Positions 8,071 to 17,432 of a stretch of DNA of 64,000 nt are shown piece after piece. The first letter of the stretch is position 1, and every line of letters begins with the position of its first letter. The position numbers were made by a program, and so were the translations under genes. Origin of the DNA: Streptomyces sp. NBC_01478 (GTDB taxonomy: Bacteria > Actinomycetota > Actinomycetes > Streptomycetales > Streptomycetaceae); the NCBI RefSeq assembly GCF_036227225.1, contig NZ_CP109444.1:2271001-2335000 (forward strand), read 5' to 3'. Below the pieces are notes generated by a model, which was given only the letters and a program-made list of their open reading frames with translations, had not been told where the DNA came from and did no database searches.

Positions 8071-8967
8071 ATGACCATGCACGATGACCAAGTGGACGTG
8101 ACCACCGAAATCGTCGCGACCTTGATCCGGGAGCAGTTCCCTCAGTGGAGCGGCGAGGCGATCCGTCCCCTGTCGTCGACCGGGACGGTCCACGCGATCT
8201 TCCGCGTCGGCAACGACCTCTCGGCGCGCTTCCCACTGCGTCCGGCCGATCCCGCCCAGGCGCTGGCGGTGCTGGAACAGGAAGCCCGGGCGAGCGCGGA
8301 ACTGGCGCGGGTGTCCCGGTTCCCCGTCCCGGAACCCGTAGCCCTGGGGAAGCCCGGAGCGGGTTACCCCATGCCGTGGTCGGTCCAGACATGGCTGCCG
8401 GGGACGGTCGCCTCCGATGCCGACCCGAGTGGGTCGGACGCTTTCGCCGAGGACCTCGCGGTCTTCATCGCGGCCCTGCGGGACGCCGAGACGCGGGGGC
8501 GGCTGTTCGACGGCGACAATCGCGGCGGCGTTCTCGCGCACCACGACGACTGGATGGCGAAGTGCTTCGAGGAGAGCGAGGGGCTGCTCGACGTGCCCGA
8601 GCTGCGCCAAGTGTGGGGCCGCTTTCGGGAGTTGCCTCGCACGAGTCCCGACGTGATGAGCCATGGCGACCTGATTCCCGGCAACGTACTGGTCGCGGAA
8701 GACCGGCTGAGCGGCGTGCTCGACACCGGCGGCTTCGGCCCGGCCGACCCCGCGCTGGATCTGGTCAGTGCCTGGCACCTGTTGCAGCCGGGCCCGCGGG
8801 AAGTGCTCCGGCGGACACTCGCCTGTGACGATCTGGAGTGGGAGCGCGGCAAGGCATGGGCGTTCGAACAGGCGATGGGTCTCGTCTGGTACTACGTCGA
8901 GAGCAATCCGACGATGAGCGGCCTGGGGCGCCGGACACTCGACCGCATTCTGGAGTCGACGGAGTGA
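8071..8967 (+). CDS. Aminoglycoside phosphotransferase-family kinase
   Basis: The 298-residue protein has the APH/choline-kinase fold: a start LIREQFPQWSGEAIRPLSSTGTVHAIFRVG for the nucleotide loop, the hinge region WSVQTWLPG, the catalytic loop SHGDLIPGNVLV (near residues 197-208) and the metal motif LDTGGFGPADPALDL. The last is LD-TGG rather than the more usual IDFG/IDWE. Members phosphorylate aminoglycosides, macrolides or small metabolites; the substrate here cannot be told from sequence. A second ATG two codons later is possible. The gene stands alone between PadR (divergent) and the aldo/keto reductase (convergent). Confidence 0.85.
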   Translation: MTMHDDQVDVTTEIVATLIREQFPQWSGEAIRPLSSTGTVHAIFRVGNDLSARFPLRPADPAQALAVLEQEARASAELARVSRFPVPEPVALGKPGAGYPMPWSVQTWLPGTVASDADPSGSDAFAEDLAVFIAALRDAETRGRLFDGDNRGGVLAHHDDWMAKCFEESEGLLDVPELRQVWGRFRELPRTSPDVMSHGDLIPGNVLVAEDRLSGVLDTGGFGPADPALDLVSAWHLLQPGPREVLRRTLACDDLEWERGKAWAFEQAMGLVWYYVESNPTMSGLGRRTLDRILESTE

Positions 8968-9010
8968 TGCGGGCCCGTGCCGGTGATCACAGGCCGACGG
9001 AGTGCGGGTT

Positions 9011-10027
9011 TCAGCGGCGCCGCAGGCGTTTGTCGGTGATCGGCGGGGTGGGGTCGATGTAGAAGTCGTCGGGATTCACGTCGACGCCGGGCGGGACGAT
9101 CTCGTCGATACGGTCGAGGATGTCGTCGCCGAGTTCCACGTCGGCCGCGGCGAGGAGGTCGGTCAGTTGCTCGGGGCGGCGCGGGCCGATGAGTACCGCG
9201 GTGACCGCCGGATGGGCCCGGACGAATGCGGTGGCCAGATGAGGCAGCGGCAGTCCGGCCTCGGCGGCCAGAGCGGTCAGTTTGCCCACGGCGTCGGCCT
9301 TGGCCTGAACACCCGGCTGGGTCAGGTCGAACATCTTCGCCCCCACGCCGGCGTTGCGATGCCCGGCGGTGGGATCCGCGCGGCCCGACAGCCAGCCGGA
9401 GTTGAGCGGACCGAAGGTCAGCACGCCCATGCCGTAGCGCTGGGCGGTGGGCAGCACCCGGCTCTCCACGCCACGGGTGAGGATCGAGTACGGCGGCTGC
9501 TCGGTGCGGAACCGGTGGTGGCCGCGGCGCTCGGCCGTCCACTGGGCCTCGACGATCTCCTCGGGTGAGAAGAACGAGCCGCCGATGGCACGGACCTTCC
9601 CGGCCCGGACCAGGTCCGACAGGGCGCCGAGGGTCTCGTCGATGTCGGTGTGCGGGTCGGGGCGGTGAAGCTGGTAGAGGTCGATGTGGTCGGTGTCCAG
9701 GCGGCGCAGGCTGTCCTCCACCGCGCGGCGGATCCAGCGGGCCGACCCGCCGCCCCGGTTCGGGTCCTCGCCCATCGCCAGCCCGAACTTGCTGGCCAGG
9801 ACGATGTCGTCGCGACGGCCCTTGAGCGCCTTGCCCACGATCACCTCCGACTCGCCGCCGGAGTACACGTCGGCGGTGTCGACGAGGTTGATCCCGGCGT
9901 CCAGTGCCGTGTGGATCATGCGGACCGACTCGTCGTGGTCGGTGTTGCCCATCGCGCCGAACATCATCGCGCCGAGTGCGTACTCGCTCACCGACATGCC
10001 GGTGCCGCCGAGAATCCTGCGTTTCAT
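9011..10027 (-). CDS. Aldo/keto reductase
   Basis: The 338-residue NADPH-dependent oxidoreductase has the AKR TIM-barrel landmarks: ALGAMMFG near the start, the catalytic Asp and Tyr in NLVDTADVYSGGESE, the Lys in IVLASKFG, and the His in DLYQLHRPDP. The C-terminal cofactor motif is VTAVLIGPRRPEQLTDLL. It resembles the YajO/AKR11-13 group that reduces carbonyl compounds. ATG 10027 has GGAGG about 8 bases upstream. It is divergent from an XRE/MmyB-type regulator with a 143-bp gap, an arrangement in which the regulator normally controls the reductase gene. Confidence 0.92.
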   Translation of the reverse strand: MKRRILGGTGMSVSEYALGAMMFGAMGNTDHDESVRMIHTALDAGINLVDTADVYSGGESEVIVGKALKGRRDDIVLASKFGLAMGEDPNRGGGSARWIRRAVEDSLRRLDTDHIDLYQLHRPDPHTDIDETLGALSDLVRAGKVRAIGGSFFSPEEIVEAQWTAERRGHHRFRTEQPPYSILTRGVESRVLPTAQRYGMGVLTFGPLNSGWLSGRADPTAGHRNAGVGAKMFDLTQPGVQAKADAVGKLTALAAEAGLPLPHLATAFVRAHPAVTAVLIGPRRPEQLTDLLAAADVELGDDILDRIDEIVPPGVDVNPDDFYIDPTPPITDKRLRRR

Positions 10028-10170
10028 CAGGGGTACCTCCAGGTGCGTGCTTGCTTTTCCACCAGTCGAGCACCGCTCGCGCCCGGGGCGGGAGACCCGC
10101 TCCGACCGGGGGTCCGACAGACCCCCTTCGGCGCATCTGCTCCCCAGGTCACCCGGTCTACGGTGGAGGC

Positions 10171-11025
10171 ATGGCCCAGGAACCGAACAGCGAGCTGCGG
10201 GACTTCCTCCGTTCGCGCCGCGCGAAGATCACCCCCGAGGAGGCGGGCCTGGCACCCCAGCCCGGTGCCCGCCGCGTTCCGGGCCTGCGGCGCGAGGAGG
10301 TCGCCCAGCTCGCCGGCGTCAGCGTCGACTACTACATCCGGCTGGAGCGCGGACGCCACCTCAACGTCTCCGCATCCGTCCTGGACGCGATCGCCCGCGC
10401 CCTGCGCCTCAACGATCTGGAGCGCGACCACCTGTTCCGGATCGCCAGACCGGTCCGAACCCGTCCCCGCCCGCTGCCCGCGCAGCGCGTCCGCCCCGGT
10501 CTGCGACTGCTGCTCGACAGCCTCACCGACGTCCCCGCCCTCGTCTACGGCCGCCGCATGGACGTCCTGGCCGCCAACCGCCTCGCCCACGCCCTGTACA
10601 CGGACTTCGAGGCCCTGCCCGCCCGCAGCCGCAACATGGCCCGCCTGGTCTTCCTCGACGACCACTACCGGACCCTGTACGCCGACTGGGAGGACGCCGC
10701 CCGCGGCATCGTCGCCTCACTTCGCCTGTACGCGGGACGTCACCCGCATGACCCCGCCCCGGCCGAACTCATCGGCGAACTCTCCGTCCAGGACGCGGAC
10801 TTCCGCCACTGGTGGGCCGACCACGACGTGTTCCAGCGCACCCACGGCACCAAGCGCTTCCACCATCCCGTCGTCGGCGACCTCGTCCTCGGCTACGAGG
10901 CCTTCGCCCCCGCCGACGACTCCGAGCAGACCCTGGGCGTCTTCACCGCCGAACCAGGGTCCCCCTCCGCGGACGGCCTGAAGCTGTTGGGCGACTGGTC
11001 CCTGTCCCACCACGGCCATGACTGA
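10171..11025 (+). CDS. XRE-family regulator with MmyB-like ligand domain
   Basis: Residues about 10-75 hold the helix-turn-helix with the strict family text PGLRREEVAQLAGVSVDYYIRLERGR; residues about 105-280 are the MmyB-like domain (MDVLAANRLAHALYTDF, YHPVVGDLVLGYE-type end), which in MmyB binds a fatty-acid-like ligand. The ATG at 10171 is preceded by TACGGT 6 bases upstream, and by GGAGG, so a near-leaderless transcript is likely. These regulators typically sit back to back with an oxidoreductase gene they control, as here with the aldo/keto reductase. Confidence 0.92.
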   Translation: MAQEPNSELRDFLRSRRAKITPEEAGLAPQPGARRVPGLRREEVAQLAGVSVDYYIRLERGRHLNVSASVLDAIARALRLNDLERDHLFRIARPVRTRPRPLPAQRVRPGLRLLLDSLTDVPALVYGRRMDVLAANRLAHALYTDFEALPARSRNMARLVFLDDHYRTLYADWEDAARGIVASLRLYAGRHPHDPAPAELIGELSVQDADFRHWWADHDVFQRTHGTKRFHHPVVGDLVLGYEAFAPADDSEQTLGVFTAEPGSPSADGLKLLGDWSLSHHGHD

Positions 11026-11065
11026 CAACAGCGGACAGGCGGGCTCCCTCCCTACACTCATCCGC

Positions 11066-11746
11066 GTGACCGAGCAGCCCTCCTACCTCACCGCGATCCG
11101 GGAGTCGTACGACACCGTCGCCGCCGACTACGCCCAACTCGTCAAGGAACCGGCCGAGTTGGACCCGATCTCCCGCGCGACGCTGGCCGCGTTCGCCGAG
11201 ACCGTGCGGGCCTCCGACCTGGGGCCGGTGGCGGATCTGGGGTGCGGGCCCGGCAAGGTCACGGCGTATCTGGCAGGGCTCGGGGTGCCGGTCTTCGGCA
11301 TCGATCTCTCCCCGAGGATGATCGAACTGGCCCGCCGCGCCCACCCGGGCCTGACCTTCACCGTGGGCTCGATGACAGCGGCGCCGATCGGGGACGACGA
11401 GCTCGGCGGCATCCTCGCCTACTACTCCACGCACCACACCCCGCCGGACCAACTGCCGGTCGTCTTCGCGGAGTTCCACCGCACCCTCGCTCCCGGCGGC
11501 CATCTGATGCTGGCCGGTCACGTGGGAGAGGGCCAACTCCGGCGCCCGACACAGGCGTACAGCGGCCACCCCGTCTCCTACGAGTCCCACCTGCTCCCAC
11601 CGGACCGGATCGCCGAGCTGCTCGCCCGGGCCGGACTCACGCTCACCGGCCGGCTGATCCAGGAGCCGGTCGAGGGAGCGAAGCGGACCTACGCCACCTT
11701 CCTGGCCCGGAAGCCGGAACGCCCCGCCGGCACATCGGTCCACTGA
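11066..11746 (+). CDS. Class I SAM-dependent methyltransferase
   Basis: The 226-residue protein carries motif I VADLGCGPGKVTAYLAGLG, motif II FGIDLSPRMIELAR, and a post-motif stretch GILAYYSTHHTPPDQLP, followed by LAPGGHLMLAGHVGEG. The substrate is unknown. GTG 11066 is chosen because TACACT (11053-11058) ends exactly 7 bases before it, the spacing of a leaderless transcript. An upstream ATG at 11018, overlapping the XRE stop, would add 16 residues that look unlike the family start. Confidence 0.85.
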   Translation: MTEQPSYLTAIRESYDTVAADYAQLVKEPAELDPISRATLAAFAETVRASDLGPVADLGCGPGKVTAYLAGLGVPVFGIDLSPRMIELARRAHPGLTFTVGSMTAAPIGDDELGGILAYYSTHHTPPDQLPVVFAEFHRTLAPGGHLMLAGHVGEGQLRRPTQAYSGHPVSYESHLLPPDRIAELLARAGLTLTGRLIQEPVEGAKRTYATFLARKPERPAGTSVH

Positions 11747-11796
11747 CCCCGAATTGGCCTTGGTCCGCGGCTCCACGCACCCTCTAGCGTCACGGC

Positions 11797-12609
11797 ATGA
11801 GGATTCGCATCGTCGACGCGTTCACCGACCGCCCCTTCGCCGGCAATCCGGCCGGGGTGGTGCTTCTCGACGCCTTCCCGGCGGACGACGACTGGCTGCA
11901 GAAGGTCGCGATGGAGGTCAATCACGCCGAGACCGCCTTCGCGCACCAACTGCCCGAAGGCGGGGACGCCGACTGGGCGTTGCGGTGGTTCACGCCGGCG
12001 ACCGAGGTCGCGCTGTGCGGGCACGCGACCCTCGCCACCGCCCATGTGCTGCACACCACCGGCGCCCACGAAGGGCCCGTCCGGTTCGCCACGCGGAGCG
12101 GTGTGCTCATCGCCACGCCGGCCGAGGACGGGTCGATCACCCTCGACTTCCCGACCGCCCCGCTCACCGCCGTCACGATCCCGGACGGGGTCGCCGAAGC
12201 CCTGGGCGCCGAGCCGCTCACGGCCTTCGACACCGGCCCGAACATCGGCGACCTTCTCGTCGAACTCGCCGACGAGAAGACGGTCGTGGGCCTGGCCCCC
12301 GATCACAAGGCCCTCGCCGCCCACTCCGAGCGCGGCATCATCGCCACCGCGCGGGCCGAAGACCCCACCCGGGGCTACGACTTCGTGTCCCGCTGCTTCT
12401 TCCCGAACGTCGGCATCGACGAGGACCCGGTCACCGGCAGCGCGCACACGGCGCTGGCTCCCTACTGGTCCGAGCGGCTCGGGAACGCGGTCCTCACCGG
12501 GCTGCAGGCCTCGCCCCGCTCCGGGCTCGTGCGTACCGAACTCCGGGGCGGGCGGACCCTGTTGACCGGGCGGGCGGTCACGGTCGTCGACGGCGAGTTG
12601 CTCGCCTGA
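11797..12609 (+). CDS. PhzF-family isomerase-like protein
   Basis: The 270-residue protein shows the diaminopimelate-epimerase-like fold of the PhzF family: IVDAFTDRPFAGNPAGVVLLD at the N-terminus, the catalytic Glu in MEVNHAETAF, LRWFTPATEVALCGHATLATAHVL, and the second-half motif DEDPVTGSAHTALAPYW. PhzF isomerises DHHA in phenazine synthesis, but lone homologues are widespread and no other phenazine gene is nearby, so a phenazine role is unlikely. TAGCGT sits 6 bases before the ATG, suggesting a leaderless mRNA. Confidence 0.9.
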   Translation: MRIRIVDAFTDRPFAGNPAGVVLLDAFPADDDWLQKVAMEVNHAETAFAHQLPEGGDADWALRWFTPATEVALCGHATLATAHVLHTTGAHEGPVRFATRSGVLIATPAEDGSITLDFPTAPLTAVTIPDGVAEALGAEPLTAFDTGPNIGDLLVELADEKTVVGLAPDHKALAAHSERGIIATARAEDPTRGYDFVSRCFFPNVGIDEDPVTGSAHTALAPYWSERLGNAVLTGLQASPRSGLVRTELRGGRTLLTGRAVTVVDGELLA

Positions 12610-12637
12610 GCCGCAACGGACCCGCCCCTCCCGGGAC

Positions 12638-13432
12638 TTACGCCGTCGGCAGCCAGCCGACCTTCCCCGCCAGCAGCGCATAGCCGACGAACGCCCCGAT
12701 GTCGAGCAGGGAATGCGCCACCACCAGGGGACCCACGCGGCCCCAACGGCGGTACAGGTAGACGAAGACCACGCCCATCACCATGTTGCCGACGAAGCCG
12801 CCGATGCCCTGGTAGAGGTGGTAGCTACCGCGCAGTACGGAACTGGCCACCAGCGCGGTGCCCGGCGTCCAGCCCAACTGGCCCAGCCTGCGCAGCAGAT
12901 AGCCCACCACGATCACTTCTTCGAGGATCGCGTTCTGCATCGCGGAGAGGATCAGGACCGGGTACTTCCACCAGACGTCGGGCAGCGCCTCCGGCACCAC
13001 CGTGAGGTTGAAGCCGAGGCCGCGGGCGGACAGGTAGAAAGCGATGCCGGTGCTGCCGATGACCGCCGCGATCGCAGCCCCGCGTCCCAGGTCGGGCCAG
13101 GGCCGGGTGCGGTCGAAGCCGATCGTGCGCAGGCTCTCGCCCTCCCGCAGGAGGAAGTGCGCGACGAGCGCGACGGGGACGAGTGCCGACGCGATCCCGA
13201 ACAACTGCCAGGCGAGATCCAGCCAGGGACGGCCCGGCGCGGCAGAGGCGTTGAGGGTGGCGGCCTGATCCTTGAGGCCGCCCGGTTTCGTGACCGATCC
13301 GACAAAACTGATCAGGGCGGACACACCGCTCGCACCGAGCGAAAGCCCCAGAACGAGCAGTGCCTCGGACCGGAGAATCCGCCGTGTGGGCCGCTCCAGC
13401 GGAAAAGTTTCGGCCACCTGCCCTGCCTCCAC
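12638..13432 (-). CDS. CPBP-family intramembrane metalloprotease-like protein
   Basis: The 264-residue protein has about seven membrane segments and the three CPBP (Abi) motifs: AILEEVIVVGYLLRRL, RGSYHLYQGIGGF and VAHSLLDIGAF. In classical members the first motif is EExxxR; here the arginine position is valine (EEVIVV), although both glutamates and the two histidines are kept, so the catalytic state is uncertain. Family roles include prenyl-protein processing and bacteriocin self-protection. It converges on the PhzF gene (29-bp gap) and is divergent from the substrate-binding/VWA gene. Confidence 0.88.
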   Translation of the reverse strand: MEAGQVAETFPLERPTRRILRSEALLVLGLSLGASGVSALISFVGSVTKPGGLKDQAATLNASAAPGRPWLDLAWQLFGIASALVPVALVAHFLLREGESLRTIGFDRTRPWPDLGRGAAIAAVIGSTGIAFYLSARGLGFNLTVVPEALPDVWWKYPVLILSAMQNAILEEVIVVGYLLRRLGQLGWTPGTALVASSVLRGSYHLYQGIGGFVGNMVMGVVFVYLYRRWGRVGPLVVAHSLLDIGAFVGYALLAGKVGWLPTA

Positions 13433-13577
13433 CTGCGCACCTGCCTTCAGTTCGGAATTCCCGCCTCATGCCCATCTTCGTCCCGCTAGGGTCTCGAAAG
13501 AACTTACGAAGATCGTGCTCGACAGGCCGTTGGGGGAGACGGTGGCACGAGGTTCAACAGGGAGGGGCACCACCGTC

Positions 13578-15365
13578 ATGGGACGTCACAGCTTGCCCGA
13601 TCAGGACCGGGCGGGCGGCAGCGACCCCCGTCCTCGCGCGCGCCGCCGTACGGTGGCCATCGCCACGGTCCTCGTGCTGACCATCGCCGGCGGTACCGCC
13701 GTGGCGGTGCAGAGCGGGTTGCTCTCCTTCGGCTCCTCCTGCCGCAAGGACGCGGTACGGCTGAAGCTCGCCGCCTCCCCCGATCTGGCTCCCGCCCTGC
13801 GCGCGGCGGCCGGACAGGCCCGTGACCAGGGCATCACGTCCGACGGGCAGTGTCTGAACATCTCGGTGACCGCCCAGGAGTCGTACAAGTTCGCGGACAC
13901 GCTCAAGGCGGGCAAGCACCCGGACGCACAGGTTTGGGTGCCCGACTCGGAGCTGTGGGTGAACGAGGTCTCGTCGGCCGCCGACAGCGCTGCCACGGAG
14001 GTGACCCCCGCGGGCAACGTGGCCTCCACGCCGGTCGGTGTGGCGATGGTCCCGGCCGCCGCGAAATCGCTGGGATGGCCGCAGAAGACGTACACCTGGC
14101 TGGATCTGGCCGGGGCCACCCTGACGGACGACTCGCTGAAGCTGGGCGCGGCCGATCCGGCGCGCAGCGCGACGGGGCTGCTGGCGCTGACGCAGTTGAG
14201 CACGGCCGCGGCGAAGGTCAAGGGCGGGGCCACGCAGGCGGCGGCGATGATGAAGACGTTGTCGCAGCGGATCTCGGACACCGACGGTCAGGTGCTGGAC
14301 ACCCTGCCGCGCGACTCCTCGGGCACCGAGCAGGGCAATCCGAAGCGCAACCAGGCGCTGGTGCTGAGCGAGCAGTCGGCGTTCGCGTACAACGCGTCGG
14401 CCGACGGCGGCGGGAGCCTGGACCTGTTCTATCCGAAGGACGGCTCCCCTCGGCTCGACTATCCGTACAACCTCGTCGACCAGGAGCGGCTGACGACCGA
14501 CCAGAGCCGGGCCGCGATCCGGTTCCTGACCTATCTGGGCCAACCCGCGCAGCAGAAGCTCCTGGAGAAGTACGGCTTCCGCACGGACGACGAGTCCGCG
14601 CCGAAGGCCGTCGTCGCCCAGGCCGGCGGCAGCAGCCCGCAGCCGTACGCCGTGGCGGCGGCCGAGCCCGCCTCCGACGCGGCGCTCCAAGAGGCCCTGG
14701 GCACCTGGACGATCACGGTGCAGAGCGCGCGGATCACCACGGTCGTCGACGCGTCCGCCTCGATGTCGGAGAAGGTGCCGGGGACCGGCCAGTCGCGCAT
14801 GGATGTCACGAAGGCCTCGCTGCTGCAGGCACTGGCCACGTTCACGCCCGAGGACGAGATCGGGCTGTGGGAGTTCTCGACGAAGCTCGACGGCAACAAG
14901 GACTACCGCGTCCTGGTGCCGACCGAGCGGCTCGGCGACCGCAAGGGCGACGGCACCCAACGGGACGCCCTGTCAGCGGCGTTCGGCTCGCTGAAGCCGG
15001 TGCCGGGCGGGGCGACCGGGCTCTACGACACCACGCTCGCCGCGTACAGGGCGGCCACGTCCTCTTATGTGAAAGGGAAGTTCAACGCGTTGGTCATCCT
15101 GACCGACGGGGTCAATCAGGACCCGGGCAGCATCTCCCGCACCGCCCTCGTCAGGCAGTTGAAGCAACTCGCCAGCCCTGAAAGGCCGGTGCCCCTCATC
15201 ATGATCGCGGTGGGCCCGGAGGCCGACAAGGAGGAGGCCCGGCAGATCGCCGAGGCGACCGGCGGCTCGGGCCACGAGGTGAGCGACCCGGCACAGATCC
15301 AGTCGGTGATCCTCCAGGCCATCGTGGCCGCGGGCGCGTCGGGTGCGTCCGCCAACGCGGGCTGA
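13578..15365 (+). CDS. Membrane-anchored substrate-binding plus VWA-domain protein
   Basis: The 595-residue protein starts with a basic stretch and one N-terminal membrane anchor (TVAIATVLVLTIAGGTAVAVQ, about residues 24-45). The outer part first resembles a periplasmic solute-binding protein (LKLAASPDLAPALRAAAGQA, then NQALVLSEQSAFAYN), then a von Willebrand A domain with the MIDAS motif VVDASASM and the later TDG (VILTDGVNQD). Such two-domain proteins are common in Streptomyces and presumably act at the cell surface as metal-dependent adhesion or assembly modules. ATG 13578 has GGGAGGGG upstream. The frame is open further upstream but without a good start. Confidence 0.82.
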   Translation: MGRHSLPDQDRAGGSDPRPRARRRTVAIATVLVLTIAGGTAVAVQSGLLSFGSSCRKDAVRLKLAASPDLAPALRAAAGQARDQGITSDGQCLNISVTAQESYKFADTLKAGKHPDAQVWVPDSELWVNEVSSAADSAATEVTPAGNVASTPVGVAMVPAAAKSLGWPQKTYTWLDLAGATLTDDSLKLGAADPARSATGLLALTQLSTAAAKVKGGATQAAAMMKTLSQRISDTDGQVLDTLPRDSSGTEQGNPKRNQALVLSEQSAFAYNASADGGGSLDLFYPKDGSPRLDYPYNLVDQERLTTDQSRAAIRFLTYLGQPAQQKLLEKYGFRTDDESAPKAVVAQAGGSSPQPYAVAAAEPASDAALQEALGTWTITVQSARITTVVDASASMSEKVPGTGQSRMDVTKASLLQALATFTPEDEIGLWEFSTKLDGNKDYRVLVPTERLGDRKGDGTQRDALSAAFGSLKPVPGGATGLYDTTLAAYRAATSSYVKGKFNALVILTDGVNQDPGSISRTALVRQLKQLASPERPVPLIMIAVGPEADKEEARQIAEATGGSGHEVSDPAQIQSVILQAIVAAGASGASANAG

Positions 15366-15396
15366 AACAGGGTCAGTTCACCCCACCCCCCACGCC

Positions 15397-16908
15397 TCAC
15401 CCCAGCGGCTCCGGCAGCCCCACCGGCCAGGTGTGGACCGGCTCCCCGAGGTGCATCAGCTCGCTGTAGCGGCGAGTGGTGGCGGCCAGCGCGGCTTCCC
15501 TCGTGTGGCCCTGTTCCAGTGCGCGGTGGAACGTGGCGGACTGCCAGGTCGCGCCGTTGGCCCGGCGCCGGCAGCGTTCGTCGATCACGCCCAAGTACAG
15601 GTCCCGGTCGGCCGGTTCGACCCCCCACGCGTCCAGACCGGCCTCCGCGAGCGGCAGCAGTTCGTCGCGTACGAGGGCCACCGCGTCGATCTCGTTGGTG
15701 CCGCCGAGCCGCCCGCGCCGGGGCCAGAGAAGGCGGGCGTCGATGCCGTGGCGGCATGCGGTGTCGAAGTTGGCGGCCGCCGCCTCGAAGGGCAGCCGGG
15801 TCCACACCGGCCGCGACTCCTCGGCGAGGGCGCGGACGACGCCGTAGTAGAAGGCGGTGTTGGCGATGACGTCGGTGACGGTGGGGCCGGCCGGCAGGAC
15901 GCGGTTCTCGACGCGGAGGTGCGGGACGCCGTCGGCGATGCCGTAGACCGGGCGGTTCCAGCGGTACACCGTGCCGTTGTGCAGGACGAGTTCGGCGAGG
16001 GTGGGGATGCCGCCGGCGTCGAGCACGTCGAGGGGTTCCTCGTCGTCGTGGATGGGGAGCAGGGGCGGGAAGTAGCGCAGGTTCTCCTCGAAGAGCTCGT
16101 ACGCCGAGGTGACCCAGCGCTCGCCGAACCAGGTGCGGGGGCGGACGCCCTGGGCCTGGAGTTCGGGCGGGCGGGTGTCGGTGGCCTGCTGGAAGAGCGG
16201 GGGGCGGGACTCGTGCCACAGCTCACGGCCGAACAGGAAGGGCGAGTTGGCGCCCACGGCGACCTGGACGGCGGCGACGGCCTGGGCCGCGTTCCACACG
16301 TCCGCGAAGCGGTCGGGGGTGACCTGGAGGTGCAACTGCACGGAGGTGCAGGCGGCCTCGGGCGCGATGGAGCCCGAGGTGCACGTGAGGTGCTCGACGC
16401 CTTCGATGTCGAGGACGAAATCCTCGCCGCGGGCGGCCACGATCTGATCGTTCAGCAGGGTGTAGCGGTCGACCGCGGAGAGGTTGGAGGAGACCAGGTC
16501 GTCCCGGTCGAGTGTCGGCAGAATGCCGATCATCAGTATTCCGGCGTCGACCTCGCCGGCTTTCCGGTGGGCATATGCCAGTGACGTGCGGATCTCCTCG
16601 GCTAGCCGGTCGAATACCCGGCCGTCCAATCGATGTGGGGCAATGTTGACTTCCAGATTGAACATGGCGAGTTCTGTTTGGAAATCTCGGCTCGCGATGC
16701 GTTCCAGTACTTGCCCATTCAGCATTTTCGGCATGCCGTCGGAGCCGACGAGGTTCAGTTCGATCTCCAGCCCCATGAGGTTCCTGGGGCGGTCGAACCG
16801 CTTCTCGGCCAGCAGCCGCTCCAGTCCCGTCAGACAGCGCCGCAGCTTGGCGCGGTAGCGTTGCCGGTCGGCCAGTTCGAACGGCCCTGCCACGACCTTC
16901 TCACCCAT
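15397..16908 (-). CDS. Glutamate-cysteine ligase-family (GCS2-type) protein
   Basis: The 503-residue protein has the GCS2 pattern: GLEIELNLVG for the ATP-grasp-like glutamate site, FNLEVNIAPH, the metal and substrate strand CTSVQLHLQV, and PHLRVENRVLPAGPT near the C-terminus. Related proteins include YbdK carboxylate-amine ligases and EgtA of ergothioneine synthesis; no egtB-E genes are nearby, so the exact product is open. ATG 16908 has AGGAGGTGA upstream, an almost perfect ribosome site. It converges on the VWA gene with 31 bases between stops. Confidence 0.85.
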   Translation of the reverse strand: MGEKVVAGPFELADRQRYRAKLRRCLTGLERLLAEKRFDRPRNLMGLEIELNLVGSDGMPKMLNGQVLERIASRDFQTELAMFNLEVNIAPHRLDGRVFDRLAEEIRTSLAYAHRKAGEVDAGILMIGILPTLDRDDLVSSNLSAVDRYTLLNDQIVAARGEDFVLDIEGVEHLTCTSGSIAPEAACTSVQLHLQVTPDRFADVWNAAQAVAAVQVAVGANSPFLFGRELWHESRPPLFQQATDTRPPELQAQGVRPRTWFGERWVTSAYELFEENLRYFPPLLPIHDDEEPLDVLDAGGIPTLAELVLHNGTVYRWNRPVYGIADGVPHLRVENRVLPAGPTVTDVIANTAFYYGVVRALAEESRPVWTRLPFEAAAANFDTACRHGIDARLLWPRRGRLGGTNEIDAVALVRDELLPLAEAGLDAWGVEPADRDLYLGVIDERCRRRANGATWQSATFHRALEQGHTREAALAATTRRYSELMHLGEPVHTWPVGLPEPLG

Positions 16909-17432
16909 CGAAGCGTCACCTCCTCGTCCCTGGGTCAGGAAGGATGATGCCCAGACCTGGCGATCGATAACGTCCCCGTACCGGCCCGGGGCCAGCTACT
17001 CTGGTCGGACGTGACCCGCGGCACATTCGCGAGGCATGCGGCACATGCAGTTCCGTCCGCAATGAAGACCTCGTGAAAAACGCCGACGACAATTGGCCGA
17101 CCCCATCGGAGACATATCCCGAGGTCATCGCCGCGGAGCCGGTTCGGAACCGGGATGATTCCCGTGAATCCCTGGCCGAATAGGCCCTTGTTGTTCATAC
17201 GGGAAACGGTTAGATGAAACATCGTCTGAACACGTGTCGTATAAACTCCGCGAACAAGGCAGAAGGTTGGCGCCCACGGTCCCGGAACCTGCCGTCGAGG
17301 TGACGTGCGGCAGGCCCTACCCATGTGCACGGAACCCGGCCCCGGCCTCCCTGACCCCGAGAGCTGACAGCGCCGTCCGCCCCCGCCCCGCCCTCGTGCC
17401 ACCAGTGCCTGTCGAATGAGAGGCGACCCACC
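16909..17432. other. 524-bp intergenic region between divergent genes
   Basis: No convincing coding frame is seen. The stretch 17185-17260 is notably AT-rich for this genome and contains a TATAAA-like segment, the palindrome ACACGTGT, and the imperfect inverted repeat AGATG-AAA-CATC. A perfect 15-base hairpin CCGGTTC-G-GAACCGG lies at 17139-17153. It probably holds the promoters of the GCS2-type gene (leftwards) and the 17433 gene (rightwards). Confidence 0.6.

Noticed and set aside
11797..12609. Phenazine biosynthesis
   Set aside because: Only a lone PhzF homologue is present; no other phz genes are in the window.
16935..17210. Minus-strand open frames in the 524-bp gap
   Set aside because: No ribosome site, no balanced composition, and they run into neighbouring genes.
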